A stretch of DNA of 64,000 nucleotides from Proteiniborus ethanoligenes. Its GTDB lineage: Bacteria; Bacillota; Clostridia; Tissierellales; Proteiniboraceae. The stretch lies in NCBI RefSeq assembly GCF_900107485.1, contig NZ_FNQE01000005.1:42707-106706 (forward strand), written 5' to 3'. Made by a program: the position numbers and the translations under genes. The notes beneath the pieces were generated by a model that was not told the DNA's origin, searched no databases, and worked only from the letters and a program-made list of their open reading frames with translations. How positions within the stretch are numbered: the stretch's first letter is position 1; every line of letters begins with the position of its first letter. Shown here piece after piece: positions 28,011 to 37,551 of the stretch.

Positions 28011-28175
28011 CTTAGTTAGTTGTTAGTTCTTAGTTCTTAGTTCTTAGTTCTTAGTTGTTAGTTGTTAGTTCTTAGTTGTTAGTTGTTGAACCATTGTTAA
28101 ACTATTGTTAAACTATTGTTAAACTATTGTTAAACTATTGTTAAACTATTGTTACACTACCGTTACACTATCGTT
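28011..28175. repeat. Heptamer array joined to an 11-bp array, upstream of spoIIR
   Basis: From 28011 to 28084 run about ten CTTAGTT/GTTAGTT heptamers with one 4-base interruption. They pass directly through GTTGAAC into eight 11-bp units at 28088-28175 (GAACCATTGTT, AAACTATTGTT x5, ACACTACCGTT, ACACTATCGTT). It shows the two repeat families fused end to end, as at 14693-14742. The array fills the gap between the gerAC stop region and spoIIR. Confidence 0.9.
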
Positions 28176-28225
28176 AATTATCACTATCTTCAGTATTAAC
28201 AATTTTAACTCCTTTTAAACATATT

Positions 28226-29410
28226 TTACTTAGTCATCCCTATTCTTCTTGCTTTTACTTCTGTATTTACTTCTATTTCAACCTTTGTAAAAACTTGATC
28301 CCAATCATCTTTTATATCTTCCCATAAATCAGGTTTATATTTTTTTATATATATTCCTACTCCTAGTACATCTGTTTTAAATTCCTTTTGCAGCTTACCA
28401 ACTAAGGCTAACACCTCTTTTTTTATAGCCTCTTCAGCAAGTAATTCTACTTCTTTTATAGTTTTTTCATCAAATACCTTTACCTTAGTGTCTAGCTTAT
28501 ATTCTAATATGGCCCCTTCTGCTTTGATATCTACTATAAACTTTATTTTATTCCCTTCTGCTTCCAGCTTATATTTAGTTTTGGAATTGCTGATTTCAAA
28601 AGGCACTGTAGTATTTTTATAATTTGCATTGATTACAGCTTTATCTATTTTGTCTAAAAAAAACATTGCCGCTATATTTTCTATTTCTCCAAGCCAGCCT
28701 ACAAATCCATAGTCCTTTATAATGGCAGAGCCTGCTACCTTTACTTCCCCTTTTCCAGCCACTACTCTAGGAGCTAATGCATTGCCACTAGAATATAGTT
28801 CTATCAATATATCATTAAGATTTTGTGTATTGTATCTAGATGAGCCTTGTTTCTTTTTCAATATTCCATCTATTAGATAGCCCGTTAAAGGTTCAAAAGG
28901 GTCTTCTATAGCCATTACCTCCTTTGCTGTTCCCTTAGCTATAAGAACATTAAGCTTTTTACTTAGTAGCTCATGCCTATCTAAGTCATCAAATATCTCT
29001 TTCATATATTCTGGATTTTTAGCAACATCTTCTCCTATAATAAAGGTTTTAAGATGTCTAAAGGATAAATTTCTATTAGTTCTTGTAGCAAGCTCTTTTG
29101 TTGTTTCATAAGCATTGTTGCTTATACTAGCCGTTAAAATCCTTGGTTTATCACTTGTTGGATTTTTGCCTAGAGCCTTAAGATTAGGGGCACTATATAT
29201 TATTACAAATCTGTCCTGCTGAGTTAAATAATTTTCCTCTGGGTGAACTTCTGGCTGGTCTTCTTTATCCCCTGTGTATATATCTATTCCTATAGCAGAA
29301 ACGAAAAGTCTTTCATCTATCTCTATAAGATCCCAGCATCCTGTTAGGAGCAATAATAGGAAGAATATAAGTATTATTTTATATGTTTTTTTCATCTTGA
29401 ATTTTTCCAC
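28226..29410 (-). CDS. Ger(x)C-family spore germination receptor lipoprotein (C subunit)
   Basis: 394 residues from the GTG at 29410 (an ATG at 29395 is an alternative). Lipobox LLTGCWD makes it a lipoprotein; DLIEIDERLFVSAIGID is the typical start of mature GerAC/GerKC. Third subunit of a nutrient germinant receptor in the spore inner membrane. The central SNNAYETTKELATRTNRNLSFRHLKTFIIGE block is family-specific. Its start overlaps the B-subunit gene end by about 30 bases. Confidence 0.94.
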   Translation of the reverse strand: MEKFKMKKTYKIILIFFLLLLLTGCWDLIEIDERLFVSAIGIDIYTGDKEDQPEVHPEENYLTQQDRFVIIYSAPNLKALGKNPTSDKPRILTASISNNAYETTKELATRTNRNLSFRHLKTFIIGEDVAKNPEYMKEIFDDLDRHELLSKKLNVLIAKGTAKEVMAIEDPFEPLTGYLIDGILKKKQGSSRYNTQNLNDILIELYSSGNALAPRVVAGKGEVKVAGSAIIKDYGFVGWLGEIENIAAMFFLDKIDKAVINANYKNTTVPFEISNSKTKYKLEAEGNKIKFIVDIKAEGAILEYKLDTKVKVFDEKTIKEVELLAEEAIKKEVLALVGKLQKEFKTDVLGVGIYIKKYKPDLWEDIKDDWDQVFTKVEIEVNTEVKARRIGMTK

Positions 29411-30494
29411 CCTTCTTTTTAATTTTAGCTAAGGTAAAGAAAAAAACAGGTGTTAAAATGGAAGTAAAGCCTCCAAAAATATATAAAAACATATCAACCT
29501 TCGTGTATACCTGTACTATGTTTTGAGGAATTAAGGATAGAACATAAATTATTGGTATTATAGGCAATGTGAATTGCTTATGCTCCTTTGCCCCTAATAT
29601 TTTACTAATTAGTAATGCGGCAAAATATAAATAGCTCATTAGAGTAGTAAATGCTATAAGCACCCATATGGCTAAAATAACACCATCTATATTTTCAATA
29701 AATGCACTTGGAAATTCAACAGTCTTTGATAAGGATAGTAGTGGCCAAACTTGAATCCTAAGCCCCTCTTCGCCAAATCTTGCAATAGATACAATAAAAT
29801 AACCTAAGTACATTCCTATTATTGCAATAATAGACAACAGATTGTATTTAAGACTAGCTTTAGTTTTGATGGTGTATCCCATAAATACTAGAAGACATTC
29901 AAAGCCTGAAAAGGAGAAAAAAACATACGGAATTGACTTTAAAATTTTACTAGCATCTAGTCTAAACATGGGCATTAAATTTGAATAATCTAAATCAGGA
30001 AGCAACACTAGGGATATAATAAATATTGGAATCATAAAAAAAGGAAGGATTATAAGGGTAAACCTAGCCATAGCTTCTATACCACACCTGATAATATATG
30101 ATGTGGTTAGTAGCATGGTTATAATGACAAAATGTATTGGTGTTGAATGTAATAGCAATGTCTTTATTACCTCACCGAATATTCTTACAACAAAGGATGA
30201 TATGCTTATGCTGTATATTATAAAAATAGCTGTAGCTATATATGTAAATGGTACTCCTATAAGCTCTTGGCTAATTTCAAATATAGTTTTTCCCTCATAC
30301 ATCTCCATTAGCTTTATAATAATATAGACTAATGCCATAACAATTAGACCACTTGCTATAACACTAGCCCAGCCCAATGTTCCTGCTTTCTCTGCTAATA
30401 TGTTTGGTAAAGAAAGAATTCCTACTCCTATAATGGTATTAATCATAAGTACGGAAGTCTGAATATTAGTTATTTTATTGTTTTTTCCTATCAT
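29379..30494 (-). CDS. GerAB-type spore germination permease (B subunit)
   Basis: 371 residues, about ten transmembrane helices, APC-superfamily fold. NTIIGVGILSLPNILAEKAGTLGW is the characteristic first helix, and PYVFFSFSGFECLL is typical. The B subunit binds the germinant (amino acid or sugar). The germinant cannot be predicted. Start ATG after GGAGAGG; 26 bases downstream of the A-subunit gene, all in one gerA-type operon. Confidence 0.95.
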   Translation of the reverse strand: MIGKNNKITNIQTSVLMINTIIGVGILSLPNILAEKAGTLGWASVIASGLIVMALVYIIIKLMEMYEGKTIFEISQELIGVPFTYIATAIFIIYSISISSFVVRIFGEVIKTLLLHSTPIHFVIITMLLTTSYIIRCGIEAMARFTLIILPFFMIPIFIISLVLLPDLDYSNLMPMFRLDASKILKSIPYVFFSFSGFECLLVFMGYTIKTKASLKYNLLSIIAIIGMYLGYFIVSIARFGEEGLRIQVWPLLSLSKTVEFPSAFIENIDGVILAIWVLIAFTTLMSYLYFAALLISKILGAKEHKQFTLPIIPIIYVLSLIPQNIVQVYTKVDMFLYIFGGFTSILTPVFFFTLAKIKKKGGKIQDEKNI

Positions 30495-30520
30495 ACTTTA
30501 TCCTCTCCATTGTCATTACC

Positions 30521-32107
30521 TTACTTAGGCGGGAACCTGTCTTCATCTATAAGATTAGTTATTTTGGGTCTCTTTCTCATTTTAATCAATGGAACTTTAA
30601 TTATAGTATCCTTAATATCACTTTTCACCTTCCCAAGTGTTGAATAAGGCGTCATGAAAGGAACTCCAAAGCTTGTAAGATTAACTAAATGAGTCCCTAC
30701 AAGTATAAATCCTAGCATCACTCCATAAAGTCCTAAAGTTGATGCCAAAACCATAACTCCAAATCTTAATATTCTAAAAGCTGATGCTAGTTCATAATTT
30801 GGGATGATAAAAGAAGAAATTGCAGTTACAGCAACTATTATCACCATAAGGGGGCTTACTACATTGGCTTCGACTGCAGCCTGGCCTATAACAAGACCTC
30901 CCACTATACTTATGGTCGTACCTATGGGACCTGACATCCTTGTGCCAGCCTCTCTTAAAAGCTCTAGGGTAATCTCCATTATAAAAGCTTCTATAAATGC
31001 TGGGAAAGGAACATTAGATCTTGTTGCTGCAACATAAAGAGCAAGCCGTGTAGGTAGTAAGCCAGGATGGTAAGATGTAAGAGCTATATACAGTGCAGGA
31101 GCAAATAAAGATATTAAGACAGCCAGGTATCGTACTATTCTTGCTAAAGAGCTTAATAGCCATCTTTGGTAATAATCCTCTGATGATTGTAAAAATGTGG
31201 CTAATGTGCCTGGTACCATTAATGCAAAGGGAGTATTGTCAACTACTATGGCTACCTTTCCTTGATAGAGTGCATTTGCAACTACATCTGGCCTTTCTGT
31301 ACTATCTATTTGTGGAAAAGGGGTGTAATGATTATCCTCTATAAGCTGCTCTATGTATGCGCTTTCAAGTATTGCGTCTATTTTTATGTTTTTAAGCCTT
31401 CTATTTACCTCCTCTACTAAATCAGGATTTGCTATATCCTCTATATACATAATTGCCACATCTGTTTTAGAACGTTCTCCTATTTGCATGTTTTTTACCT
31501 TTAATTTGGCATCTCTTATTCTTTTTCTTATAAGCCCTGTATTAAATTTAAAGGTCTCTACAAATCCATCTCTAGGTCCTCTCACTAAAGTCTCTGATTC
31601 AGATTGGCTTACACCCCGTGATGGAGCACCTCTTGAGCCTATAATGATTATTTTCTTGTATCTATCTATTAGTAATGCTGTATCACCTGCTAATACACTA
31701 TCTACAGCCTCCTCTAATGTATTAACTTCTTTTAACTCACCAGCAGAAATATTACCTTCTTTTACTAGCTGATACAGGCCATCCCTTACGAGTTCAGGTT
31801 CCTTGTCCCTTGCTGCTAGCATAAGGGGCTTTAGCACACTTTCGTTTATTACATCCTTATCTACTAATGCATCTATGAATACTACTGCCAGCTGATTTTT
31901 CTGCTCAACTCCTACTTTAAATAATCTATAGCTTACATCGTCGCAGTCTTTAAGTATTTTTTTTAATATATTTATATTATTCTCAAGGTTTTCTAAGGGT
32001 AGTTCCCTATCTGTTTTTTCCTCTGTTTTTTCTTCTTTTTTTTCATCCTTGTTGCTATTTGTTTGATTCTCATCTTCTCTTTTTTTTCCGAAAAATTTAA
32101 ATCTCAT
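30521..32107 (-). CDS. GerAA-type spore germination receptor (A subunit)
   Basis: 528 residues. A charged, Lys/Glu-rich N-terminal tail (1-40), a soluble domain (about 40-290, with LRGPRDGFVETFKFNTGLIRKRIRD-type sequence), then five to six membrane helices including PGLLPTRLALYVAATRSNVPFPAFIEAFIME and EAGTRMSGPIGTTISIVGGLVIG. These are hallmarks of GerA/SpoVAF-family A subunits, recently viewed as ion channels of the receptor. First main gene of the operon. ATG after GGGAGG. Confidence 0.96.
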   Translation of the reverse strand: MRFKFFGKKREDENQTNSNKDEKKEEKTEEKTDRELPLENLENNINILKKILKDCDDVSYRLFKVGVEQKNQLAVVFIDALVDKDVINESVLKPLMLAARDKEPELVRDGLYQLVKEGNISAGELKEVNTLEEAVDSVLAGDTALLIDRYKKIIIIGSRGAPSRGVSQSESETLVRGPRDGFVETFKFNTGLIRKRIRDAKLKVKNMQIGERSKTDVAIMYIEDIANPDLVEEVNRRLKNIKIDAILESAYIEQLIEDNHYTPFPQIDSTERPDVVANALYQGKVAIVVDNTPFALMVPGTLATFLQSSEDYYQRWLLSSLARIVRYLAVLISLFAPALYIALTSYHPGLLPTRLALYVAATRSNVPFPAFIEAFIMEITLELLREAGTRMSGPIGTTISIVGGLVIGQAAVEANVVSPLMVIIVAVTAISSFIIPNYELASAFRILRFGVMVLASTLGLYGVMLGFILVGTHLVNLTSFGVPFMTPYSTLGKVKSDIKDTIIKVPLIKMRKRPKITNLIDEDRFPPK

Positions 32108-32120
32108 CTATTAATCCTCC

Positions 32121-32336
32121 CTAAAAAACCTTAGCAATTATATGCAATATGGGGGCTGATATTATATAGGAAATGCCAATGATTTTAGCTAATCTAGCAT
32201 CTTTTTTATCTCCCTGATTGTCTAAACCCTTTCCATCTATTAGGATAGTAAATAGTCCAATAAAAACTATAAAAAGAATAAAAAAGACATCTTCAAACTG
32301 TCTAAGGGTATATGTTAATATTGATTTTCCTACCAA
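32121..32336 (-). CDS. Small two-helix membrane protein in the germination operon
   Basis: About 71-79 residues. Two hydrophobic helices (VFFILFIVFIGLFTILI and IIGISYIISAPILHIIA) are joined by a charged loop GKGLDNQGDKKDARL. AAAGGAG lies upstream of a TTG at 32336; a TTG at 32360 would overlap that site. Small membrane proteins of this type (CLC_0170-like) accompany clostridial ger operons, and D subunits of other receptors are also tiny two-helix proteins. The link to receptor function is inference. Confidence 0.6.
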   Translation of the reverse strand: MVGKSILTYTLRQFEDVFFILFIVFIGLFTILIDGKGLDNQGDKKDARLAKIIGISYIISAPILHIIAKVF

Positions 32337-32425
32337 GCTTATATCAGCTCCTTTTAACAAGCTTTTACTGTAAAGCTATATTTAATGTTTGCTAAAAGCT
32401 TCAAATTTATGCAAAAAAATAAAAT

Positions 32426-32488
32426 AGATTCTTCTCTAAAGCTTAGGATGAAAAAACTGCTGTTATCCTAAACTTTAGTGAAGAATCT
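32426..32488 (-). terminator. Long hairpin terminator after the nucleotidyltransferase gene
   Basis: AGATTCTTC...CTAAAG..TTAGGAT pairs with ATCCTAA.CTTTAG.GAAGAATCT, about 24 bp with small mismatches. It is followed on the minus strand by ATTTTATTTTTTTG. Confidence 0.85.
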
Positions 32489-32507
32489 GAATGTAAAAGA
32501 ACTTTTA

Positions 32508-33248
32508 TTAAATATGTCCAAAATACTTTTCTGCCATAATTATGTCCTCTGGCTTATCTATGTCATTGCCTATTTCAGCATACTCTGTTATTATGGCTTT
32601 GCCTTTAATATTCAATAGCCTTGATAATCTATTTTCTACTTCTACTATAGATAGTCTTCCTGATAAAAGCCTTATCAGAAATGGAAGCCCTAAGACTCTG
32701 CTCATATTGACAGGGCTTTTTCTATACTCTATCATCTGTCTTGCAATATTAAGACTTCTATCTAGTATTTCTGGCTTTAGCATTATTAGATTGCCACCTG
32801 TAAACTGTCCTTCTTTTAAATGTGCATAGGTTCTTTTTGCCTCTGGAAATGCGTCATCGCAGGTTTGTTTTTGGACTATAGGATAGCAAATATCCGCATT
32901 AGAATCTAAGGATTTTCTTACAAAATCCTCTACAGCTTCACCTGTTAAAAAAGGAATGTCACTGGTTGATATGAGCAGCATTTTATCATTCTGAAAATAT
33001 TTCACTCCAGCAGCAACATTATTTAGCAAGGTATCATCACTGTCTACTATAATATCTACAAATGATTGCAAGCTTTCTAGCTCTTTTGCGGGACCAACTA
33101 CTGCTATTTTGTCTATAACCTTAGAGGATTTTAGAGCTTCTATAACGTAAACAATCATTGGCTTAAAATTAAGCTCAATAAAGGCTTTATTGGTTTTAGA
33201 TTTTAGCTCTTCCTTAGAATTTCCTGCAAGAATTAAACAGTTTACCAT
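32508..33248 (-). CDS. MobA-like nucleotidyltransferase family protein
   Basis: 246 residues. NTP-transferase fold: LILAGN near the N-terminus, KAFIELNFKPMIVYVIEAL, and the nucleotide/metal segment LLISTSDIPFLTGEAVEDFV. The C-terminus ends GNDIDKPEDIIMAEKYF. Such proteins transfer NMP to sugars, cofactors or lipids. In clostridia a copy sits between the GntR regulator and ispE genes, as here, but its substrate is not known. It begins 12 bases after the GntR gene. Confidence 0.82.
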   Translation of the reverse strand: MVNCLILAGNSKEELKSKTNKAFIELNFKPMIVYVIEALKSSKVIDKIAVVGPAKELESLQSFVDIIVDSDDTLLNNVAAGVKYFQNDKMLLISTSDIPFLTGEAVEDFVRKSLDSNADICYPIVQKQTCDDAFPEAKRTYAHLKEGQFTGGNLIMLKPEILDRSLNIARQMIEYRKSPVNMSRVLGLPFLIRLLSGRLSIVEVENRLSRLLNIKGKAIITEYAEIGNDIDKPEDIIMAEKYFGHI

Positions 33249-33260
33249 AGCACCCCATCC

Positions 33261-33953
33261 TTATATATTATCTGTTTTTGCCTTGCCCTTCATATGAGAA
33301 GTTATATAGCCTGCTATATTTTCTATATGCTCTTTTGCATGATTTCCTGCCTTATCTGAGTCTCTATTTTCTATTGCTTCTAAAATTCTTTGATGCTCTT
33401 GAGCAAGATATTCTGTCATGTTATACTCTGTAAAATAGGTTACTCTAAATCTTTGTACTTGCTCTCTTAACCCCTCTATAATGCCCATAAGCTTGTTGTT
33501 TTTAGCAGCATTTAATATTATGTCATGGAATTCTGAATCCTTTTCTATCATTCCCTTAACATCATTGTTTTCTACACAGCTTCTGAACTCAGATGATTTT
33601 TCCCTTAAAAGCTCAAGCTCTTCCTCAGTTATTCTTATGGCTGCAAGAGAGGCAGCTAGTCCCTCTAAGGATGCTCTTACCTCTAACACATTTACTATGT
33701 CCTTAAGAGAAACATCTGCTACATAGGCTCCTTTTCTAGGTACCATTACTAATAAGCCCTCTAGCTCCAGCTTCCTTATAGCCTCTCTTACTGGTGTTCT
33801 ACTGACACCAAGCTTCTCTGCTAATTGTACCTCCATAACCCTTTCACCCGGTTTTAGTTTACCGTCTATTATTGCTTCTCTTATAGATTCAAATACAATT
33901 TCCCTAAGAGGCTTATATTCGTGCAGGTTTAGTTTTTCAAAATCTATTTCCAT
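33261..33953 (-). CDS. GntR-family regulator with FCD ligand domain (FadR subfamily)
   Basis: 230 residues. N-terminal winged helix (about 10-80): PLREIVFESIREAIIDGKLKPGERV, then LAEKLGVSRTPVREAIRKLELEGL. The C-terminal all-helical FCD domain (about 90-220) contains the metal-binding pattern with D..FH..IL and the late H residues (HAKEHIENI). It responds to small organic acids in known members; here the ligand is unknown. ATG after GGAGGG; 13 bases from ispE, so part of the ispE operon. Confidence 0.92.
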   Translation of the reverse strand: MEIDFEKLNLHEYKPLREIVFESIREAIIDGKLKPGERVMEVQLAEKLGVSRTPVREAIRKLELEGLLVMVPRKGAYVADVSLKDIVNVLEVRASLEGLAASLAAIRITEEELELLREKSSEFRSCVENNDVKGMIEKDSEFHDIILNAAKNNKLMGIIEGLREQVQRFRVTYFTEYNMTEYLAQEHQRILEAIENRDSDKAGNHAKEHIENIAGYITSHMKGKAKTDNI

Positions 33954-33966
33954 TTGTACACCCTCC

Positions 33967-34818
33967 TTAAACAGTTTTAGTCCTAATAACTGTTTTTATA
34001 CTTTTATCTAATTTTTCTTCACATTTAATCATATCTTTTTCTTCATTAAATATCCCAAAGATAGTAGGCCCACTACCACTCATGATGCTACCAAAGGCTC
34101 CACAAGCTAGCATTTGGTTTTTTATAGTATCTAATATGGGATATTCCTTAATTGTTACTGTTTCTAAAACATTTTTCATACTCTTCCCCACTAGAATAGC
34201 ATCGTCATTTTCTATGTGCTTTATAATATCATGTGTATTTGGTCTGTCTTTTAGCTTATCTAGCTTAAGGTTATGGTATACATATGCTGTTGACACATTG
34301 AAGCCTGGATTTGCAATTAATATATGCTTATCCTGAAAGCCTTTAAGCCTTGTAAGCTTTTCTCCTATGCCTTGGGCTAATGCAGTGCCTCCTATAATGC
34401 AATATGGTACATCTGCTCCAAGCTTTAGCCCTATATCCATTAACTCCTCTTCATTAAGGTTTAGCTTCCATAGAGTGTTCAACCCTTTTAATACAGCTGC
34501 TGCGTCTGTACTTCCTCCTGCAAGGCCTCCTGCTACAGGTATATTCTTCTCTATGTACACCCTTATTCCTTTTTTTATATTAAATTTTTCAGATAAAGTG
34601 TTATATGCCTTATATACTATGTTTGAAGAGTCTAAGGGTATGTCTTCTGAGTTTGATTCTAATACAAACCCTGAGCTTATCTCCTCTATTGTTATAATAT
34701 CCTTTAAAGCTATTTGCTGCATTATCATTTCTACTTCATGATATCCATCTTCTCTTCTTTTAATAACATCTAAGGATAGGTTTAGCTTTGCATATGCATC
34801 TAAAATTGTTTTTCCCAT
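33967..34818 (-). CDS. ispE: 4-(cytidine 5'-diphospho)-2-C-methyl-D-erythritol kinase
   Basis: 283 residues. GHMP kinase of the MEP isoprenoid pathway. AYAKLNLSLDVIKRREDGYHEVEMIMQ is the usual N-terminus. The ATP-binding glycine loop is PVAGGLAGGSTDAAAVLKGLN, and the C-terminal GSIMSGSGPTIFGIF is the third GHMP motif. ATG after AGGAG. Leads a short operon with the GntR regulator and nucleotidyltransferase genes. Confidence 0.96.
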   Translation of the reverse strand: MGKTILDAYAKLNLSLDVIKRREDGYHEVEMIMQQIALKDIITIEEISSGFVLESNSEDIPLDSSNIVYKAYNTLSEKFNIKKGIRVYIEKNIPVAGGLAGGSTDAAAVLKGLNTLWKLNLNEEELMDIGLKLGADVPYCIIGGTALAQGIGEKLTRLKGFQDKHILIANPGFNVSTAYVYHNLKLDKLKDRPNTHDIIKHIENDDAILVGKSMKNVLETVTIKEYPILDTIKNQMLACGAFGSIMSGSGPTIFGIFNEEKDMIKCEEKLDKSIKTVIRTKTV

Positions 34819-34928
34819 GGTTTTTCTCCTAATTATTATGGTTAAGGATAGAGCCTTTACTAAAGCTTAAAATATCTATAGGCTAATTGCAAAGGTCTTC
34901 TATATACTGAATACAAAGTACAGTGTAA

Positions 34929-34959
34929 AAATAGCCTTAAGGTTTCCCTTAGGCTATTT
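34929..34959 (-). terminator. Terminator after the sipL-like gene
   Basis: AAATAGCCTTAAGG pairs with CCCTTAGGCTATTT around a 3-base loop. It lies just past the stop of the gene ending at 34965. Confidence 0.8.
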
Positions 34960-34964
34960 ATATA

Positions 34965-36530
34965 TTATAACTCAAAACTCACATTCTTTTCAATTATTAT
35001 CTTTTCTCCAGGCATTATATTTTCTGGTGAAACTATTTCATTTGCCTTTATCATGTCTTCTACTGTAGTATTGTACCTTTTTGCTATATCCCATAATGTA
35101 TCGTCTTTTTGGACTATATATATGGTAATACTAGGTCTTGAAAACTTATCTAACGTTTCTCCTGTGTCTATTGCTTCTGTAACTATATTTATTTTCTTTA
35201 TTCTGTTTACAGATACATAATTGTTTATAGAAGCCTCGATCTCTACCTCATGGCTATTAATCTTTTTATAGCTAATATCCTCTAGAATATTTTGGACTTC
35301 TATATCTAGTTCATCATTTATCTGCTCTATATCTACATAGGTTTTGAATGGTATCTGATGTCTAGTATCTTTTATTTCTTCATTTGCTTCTGCTAGATAC
35401 AGCATATCTATTTCTAACAATCCCTCTATAATTACTTTGCCCTCCATTACTTTATAATCGGTAATTATAGGTCTTCCATTCACATTATATATTTTTTTTA
35501 TAATTTCTTTACCTTCATCTAATACTCCCTTAATAGTTTCTTTTGAAGAGCTTTGACCTGCACTTTCTGAAACTACTACTTCTTGCTTTTTAATTTGGAG
35601 GATTTTGTTTGTAGAGTAAGTATCCACTGTTATCTCTTTTTCTATTTGCTTATATACCTTTGCATTAACCTTTACTGTAGACTCTATATCTATTATTCTT
35701 AGATTACCATTTATATCCTCCTTCACTTCATAACTTGTATCATGAGAATTGAGAATTAAGCTGCAGTTCATATCTTTTTGTGCTCCCGGCACTTCAACAA
35801 AATGTGTAAATGCTATTTCATGATTTACATAATTTACTTTACTCTCTTCATCGTCTCCAAAGTACATAATTGAACATGCTACTACACCTGCAACTATGAC
35901 CTTATCCTCTACTACCTTTGTTTCTTTTTCATATACCTTTGTGTCTACTCTAAGTATATCTACTATATCCGGAGTTCCTTCCTCAACCTCAAAGGCTTCC
36001 TTCACCAATGTAGATGATGTATTTATACCTAAAATATCATTGTATTTTATATTTTCCTTTAATAGTTGAATTCCTTCTGAGCCTTTTATATCTTTTATTA
36101 TGTCTATGGTATTGTCTAAAGTTGCTTTGCCTATAATTGAAATTACAGTTTTTATGGATATAGAAGAATCCCTTACTTCATCAATATCTATATGCTCTAC
36201 TCTTGCCTTTACTTCTGCTTGAGCACCTTCTTCTGCTAATTCCATCTCTATTTCTTCTCTAAAATCTGTGTCTGCCTCTAGACTATGTACTGATTGGAGC
36301 TCATCATCTGTACTATAAAGGACATTAAATTTTACTATGCCGCTAACTATTATTTTGCCCTTTACTACTTTTGTACTAGTTACATCTACTTCTCCATCTA
36401 TTTTTAGTACCTTTTTAATTTTGGGCTTTGTTTCTGGAGCTGTTATCTCTCCTTCTACCAATGCTTGTATCTCATCTTTCCCCACTACTTGGTCTATCTT
36501 AAGTAAATCCTTGATTAATTCAACTGCCAT
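34965..36530 (-). CDS. sipL: SPOCS/DUF3794 and LysM spore envelope protein (SipL-like)
   Basis: 521 residues. Several SPOCS (DUF3794) repeats: three regions with a KVIVAGV/KGKIIVSG core strand and an I..E...T.F...V block (about 35-140, 190-300, 345-440). They are followed by a C-terminal LysM domain (about 465-515, IYIVQKDDTLWDIAKRYNT). In Clostridioides difficile SipL uses its LysM domain to bind SpoIVA when the spore coat assembles. Same architecture and similar length here. ATG after GGAGGAGG. Confidence 0.88.
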   Translation of the reverse strand: MAVELIKDLLKIDQVVGKDEIQALVEGEITAPETKPKIKKVLKIDGEVDVTSTKVVKGKIIVSGIVKFNVLYSTDDELQSVHSLEADTDFREEIEMELAEEGAQAEVKARVEHIDIDEVRDSSISIKTVISIIGKATLDNTIDIIKDIKGSEGIQLLKENIKYNDILGINTSSTLVKEAFEVEEGTPDIVDILRVDTKVYEKETKVVEDKVIVAGVVACSIMYFGDDEESKVNYVNHEIAFTHFVEVPGAQKDMNCSLILNSHDTSYEVKEDINGNLRIIDIESTVKVNAKVYKQIEKEITVDTYSTNKILQIKKQEVVVSESAGQSSSKETIKGVLDEGKEIIKKIYNVNGRPIITDYKVMEGKVIIEGLLEIDMLYLAEANEEIKDTRHQIPFKTYVDIEQINDELDIEVQNILEDISYKKINSHEVEIEASINNYVSVNRIKKINIVTEAIDTGETLDKFSRPSITIYIVQKDDTLWDIAKRYNTTVEDMIKANEIVSPENIMPGEKIIIEKNVSFEL

Positions 36531-36637
36531 GATACTCCTCCTCCTTTATAGACTATGTTTAATACAAACCTTCACATTAATATATTCTTATGCAAAATAA
36601 TATGTTATAATGTCCAAAAAAATTACTCTTTAAATAA

Positions 36638-36694
36638 AAAAAGCATGAAGGAATAATAAACTATTATTCTTTCATACTTTGTTTTATGCTTTTT
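36638..36694 (-). terminator. Terminator of the speD-speE operon
   Basis: AAAAGCAT..GAATAATA pairs with TATTATTC..ATGCTTTT, an extended hairpin with one bulge, A-tract before and T-tract after on the minus strand. Confidence 0.75.
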
Positions 36695-37536
36695 TACTTT
36701 AGCATTTCTCTAACATAGGTTGGCAATGCAAATGCTCCTTGGTGAAGAGCTGTATTATAATACTTTGTCTTTAATCCAAAGCTCTCCCATTCCTCTATCT
36801 TAAGGTCTTTAATAGGGTGCAAGGATTTAGATGCAAATCCAAATATCCAGTGACCTGACGGATAGGTAGGGATATGGCTTTGGAACACTTCTACTATTGG
36901 AAATACTTCCTTTAGCCTACTTGTCGCCCTAATCATCTGCTCTCTAGTATCTGAATAGTATGGACTTTCGTTTTGATTGATTAATATACCATTGTCTCCA
37001 AGAATTTGACTACAATCATTGTAAAACTCTGTTGTAAATAGGCCTTCTCCTGGTCCTATAGGATCTGTTGAATCTACTATTATTAAATCATATATTTCCT
37101 TACTCTCTTTAACAAACCTTATTCCATCTTCTATATAGAGAGTTACTCTTTCATCACTTAATCTATCTGCTGTAAAGCCTAAATATTCTTTAGATGCATC
37201 AACAACCACTTCATCTATTTCAACCATATGAATTTCTTGTATTGTAGAATATCTAGTAAGCTCTCTTACTGTTCCTCCATCCCCTCCACCTATTACTAGG
37301 ACTTTTTTTATAGAGGGGTTTACAGCCATTCCTACATGTGTAATCATATCATGGTAGATAAACTCGTCTCTTTCTGTAGTCATAAGAAAGCCATCTAATA
37401 CAAGAACTCTTCCAAACTCGTATGTGTCTAATATATTTATTTTTTGAAACTCACTATTCTCTGAAAAAATATGTTCTTTTACCTTCATCGAAAATCTAGC
37501 ATTGTCTGAATGATGCTCTGTAAACCATAAATCCAA
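36694..37536 (-). CDS. speE: Spermidine synthase
   Basis: 280 residues. Transfers aminopropyl from decarboxylated SAM to putrescine. VLVIGGGDGGTVRELTRY binds the nucleoside, and VDSTDPIGPGEGLFTTEFY holds the catalytic Asp gatekeeper. TTG start at 37536: AAAGGAGG lies 9 bases upstream. It follows speD by 15 bases, making a two-gene polyamine operon. Confidence 0.95.
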   Translation of the reverse strand: MDLWFTEHHSDNARFSMKVKEHIFSENSEFQKINILDTYEFGRVLVLDGFLMTTERDEFIYHDMITHVGMAVNPSIKKVLVIGGGDGGTVRELTRYSTIQEIHMVEIDEVVVDASKEYLGFTADRLSDERVTLYIEDGIRFVKESKEIYDLIIVDSTDPIGPGEGLFTTEFYNDCSQILGDNGILINQNESPYYSDTREQMIRATSRLKEVFPIVEVFQSHIPTYPSGHWIFGFASKSLHPIKDLKIEEWESFGLKTKYYNTALHQGAFALPTYVREMLK

Positions 37537-37551
37537 CTCCTGAGACCTCCT

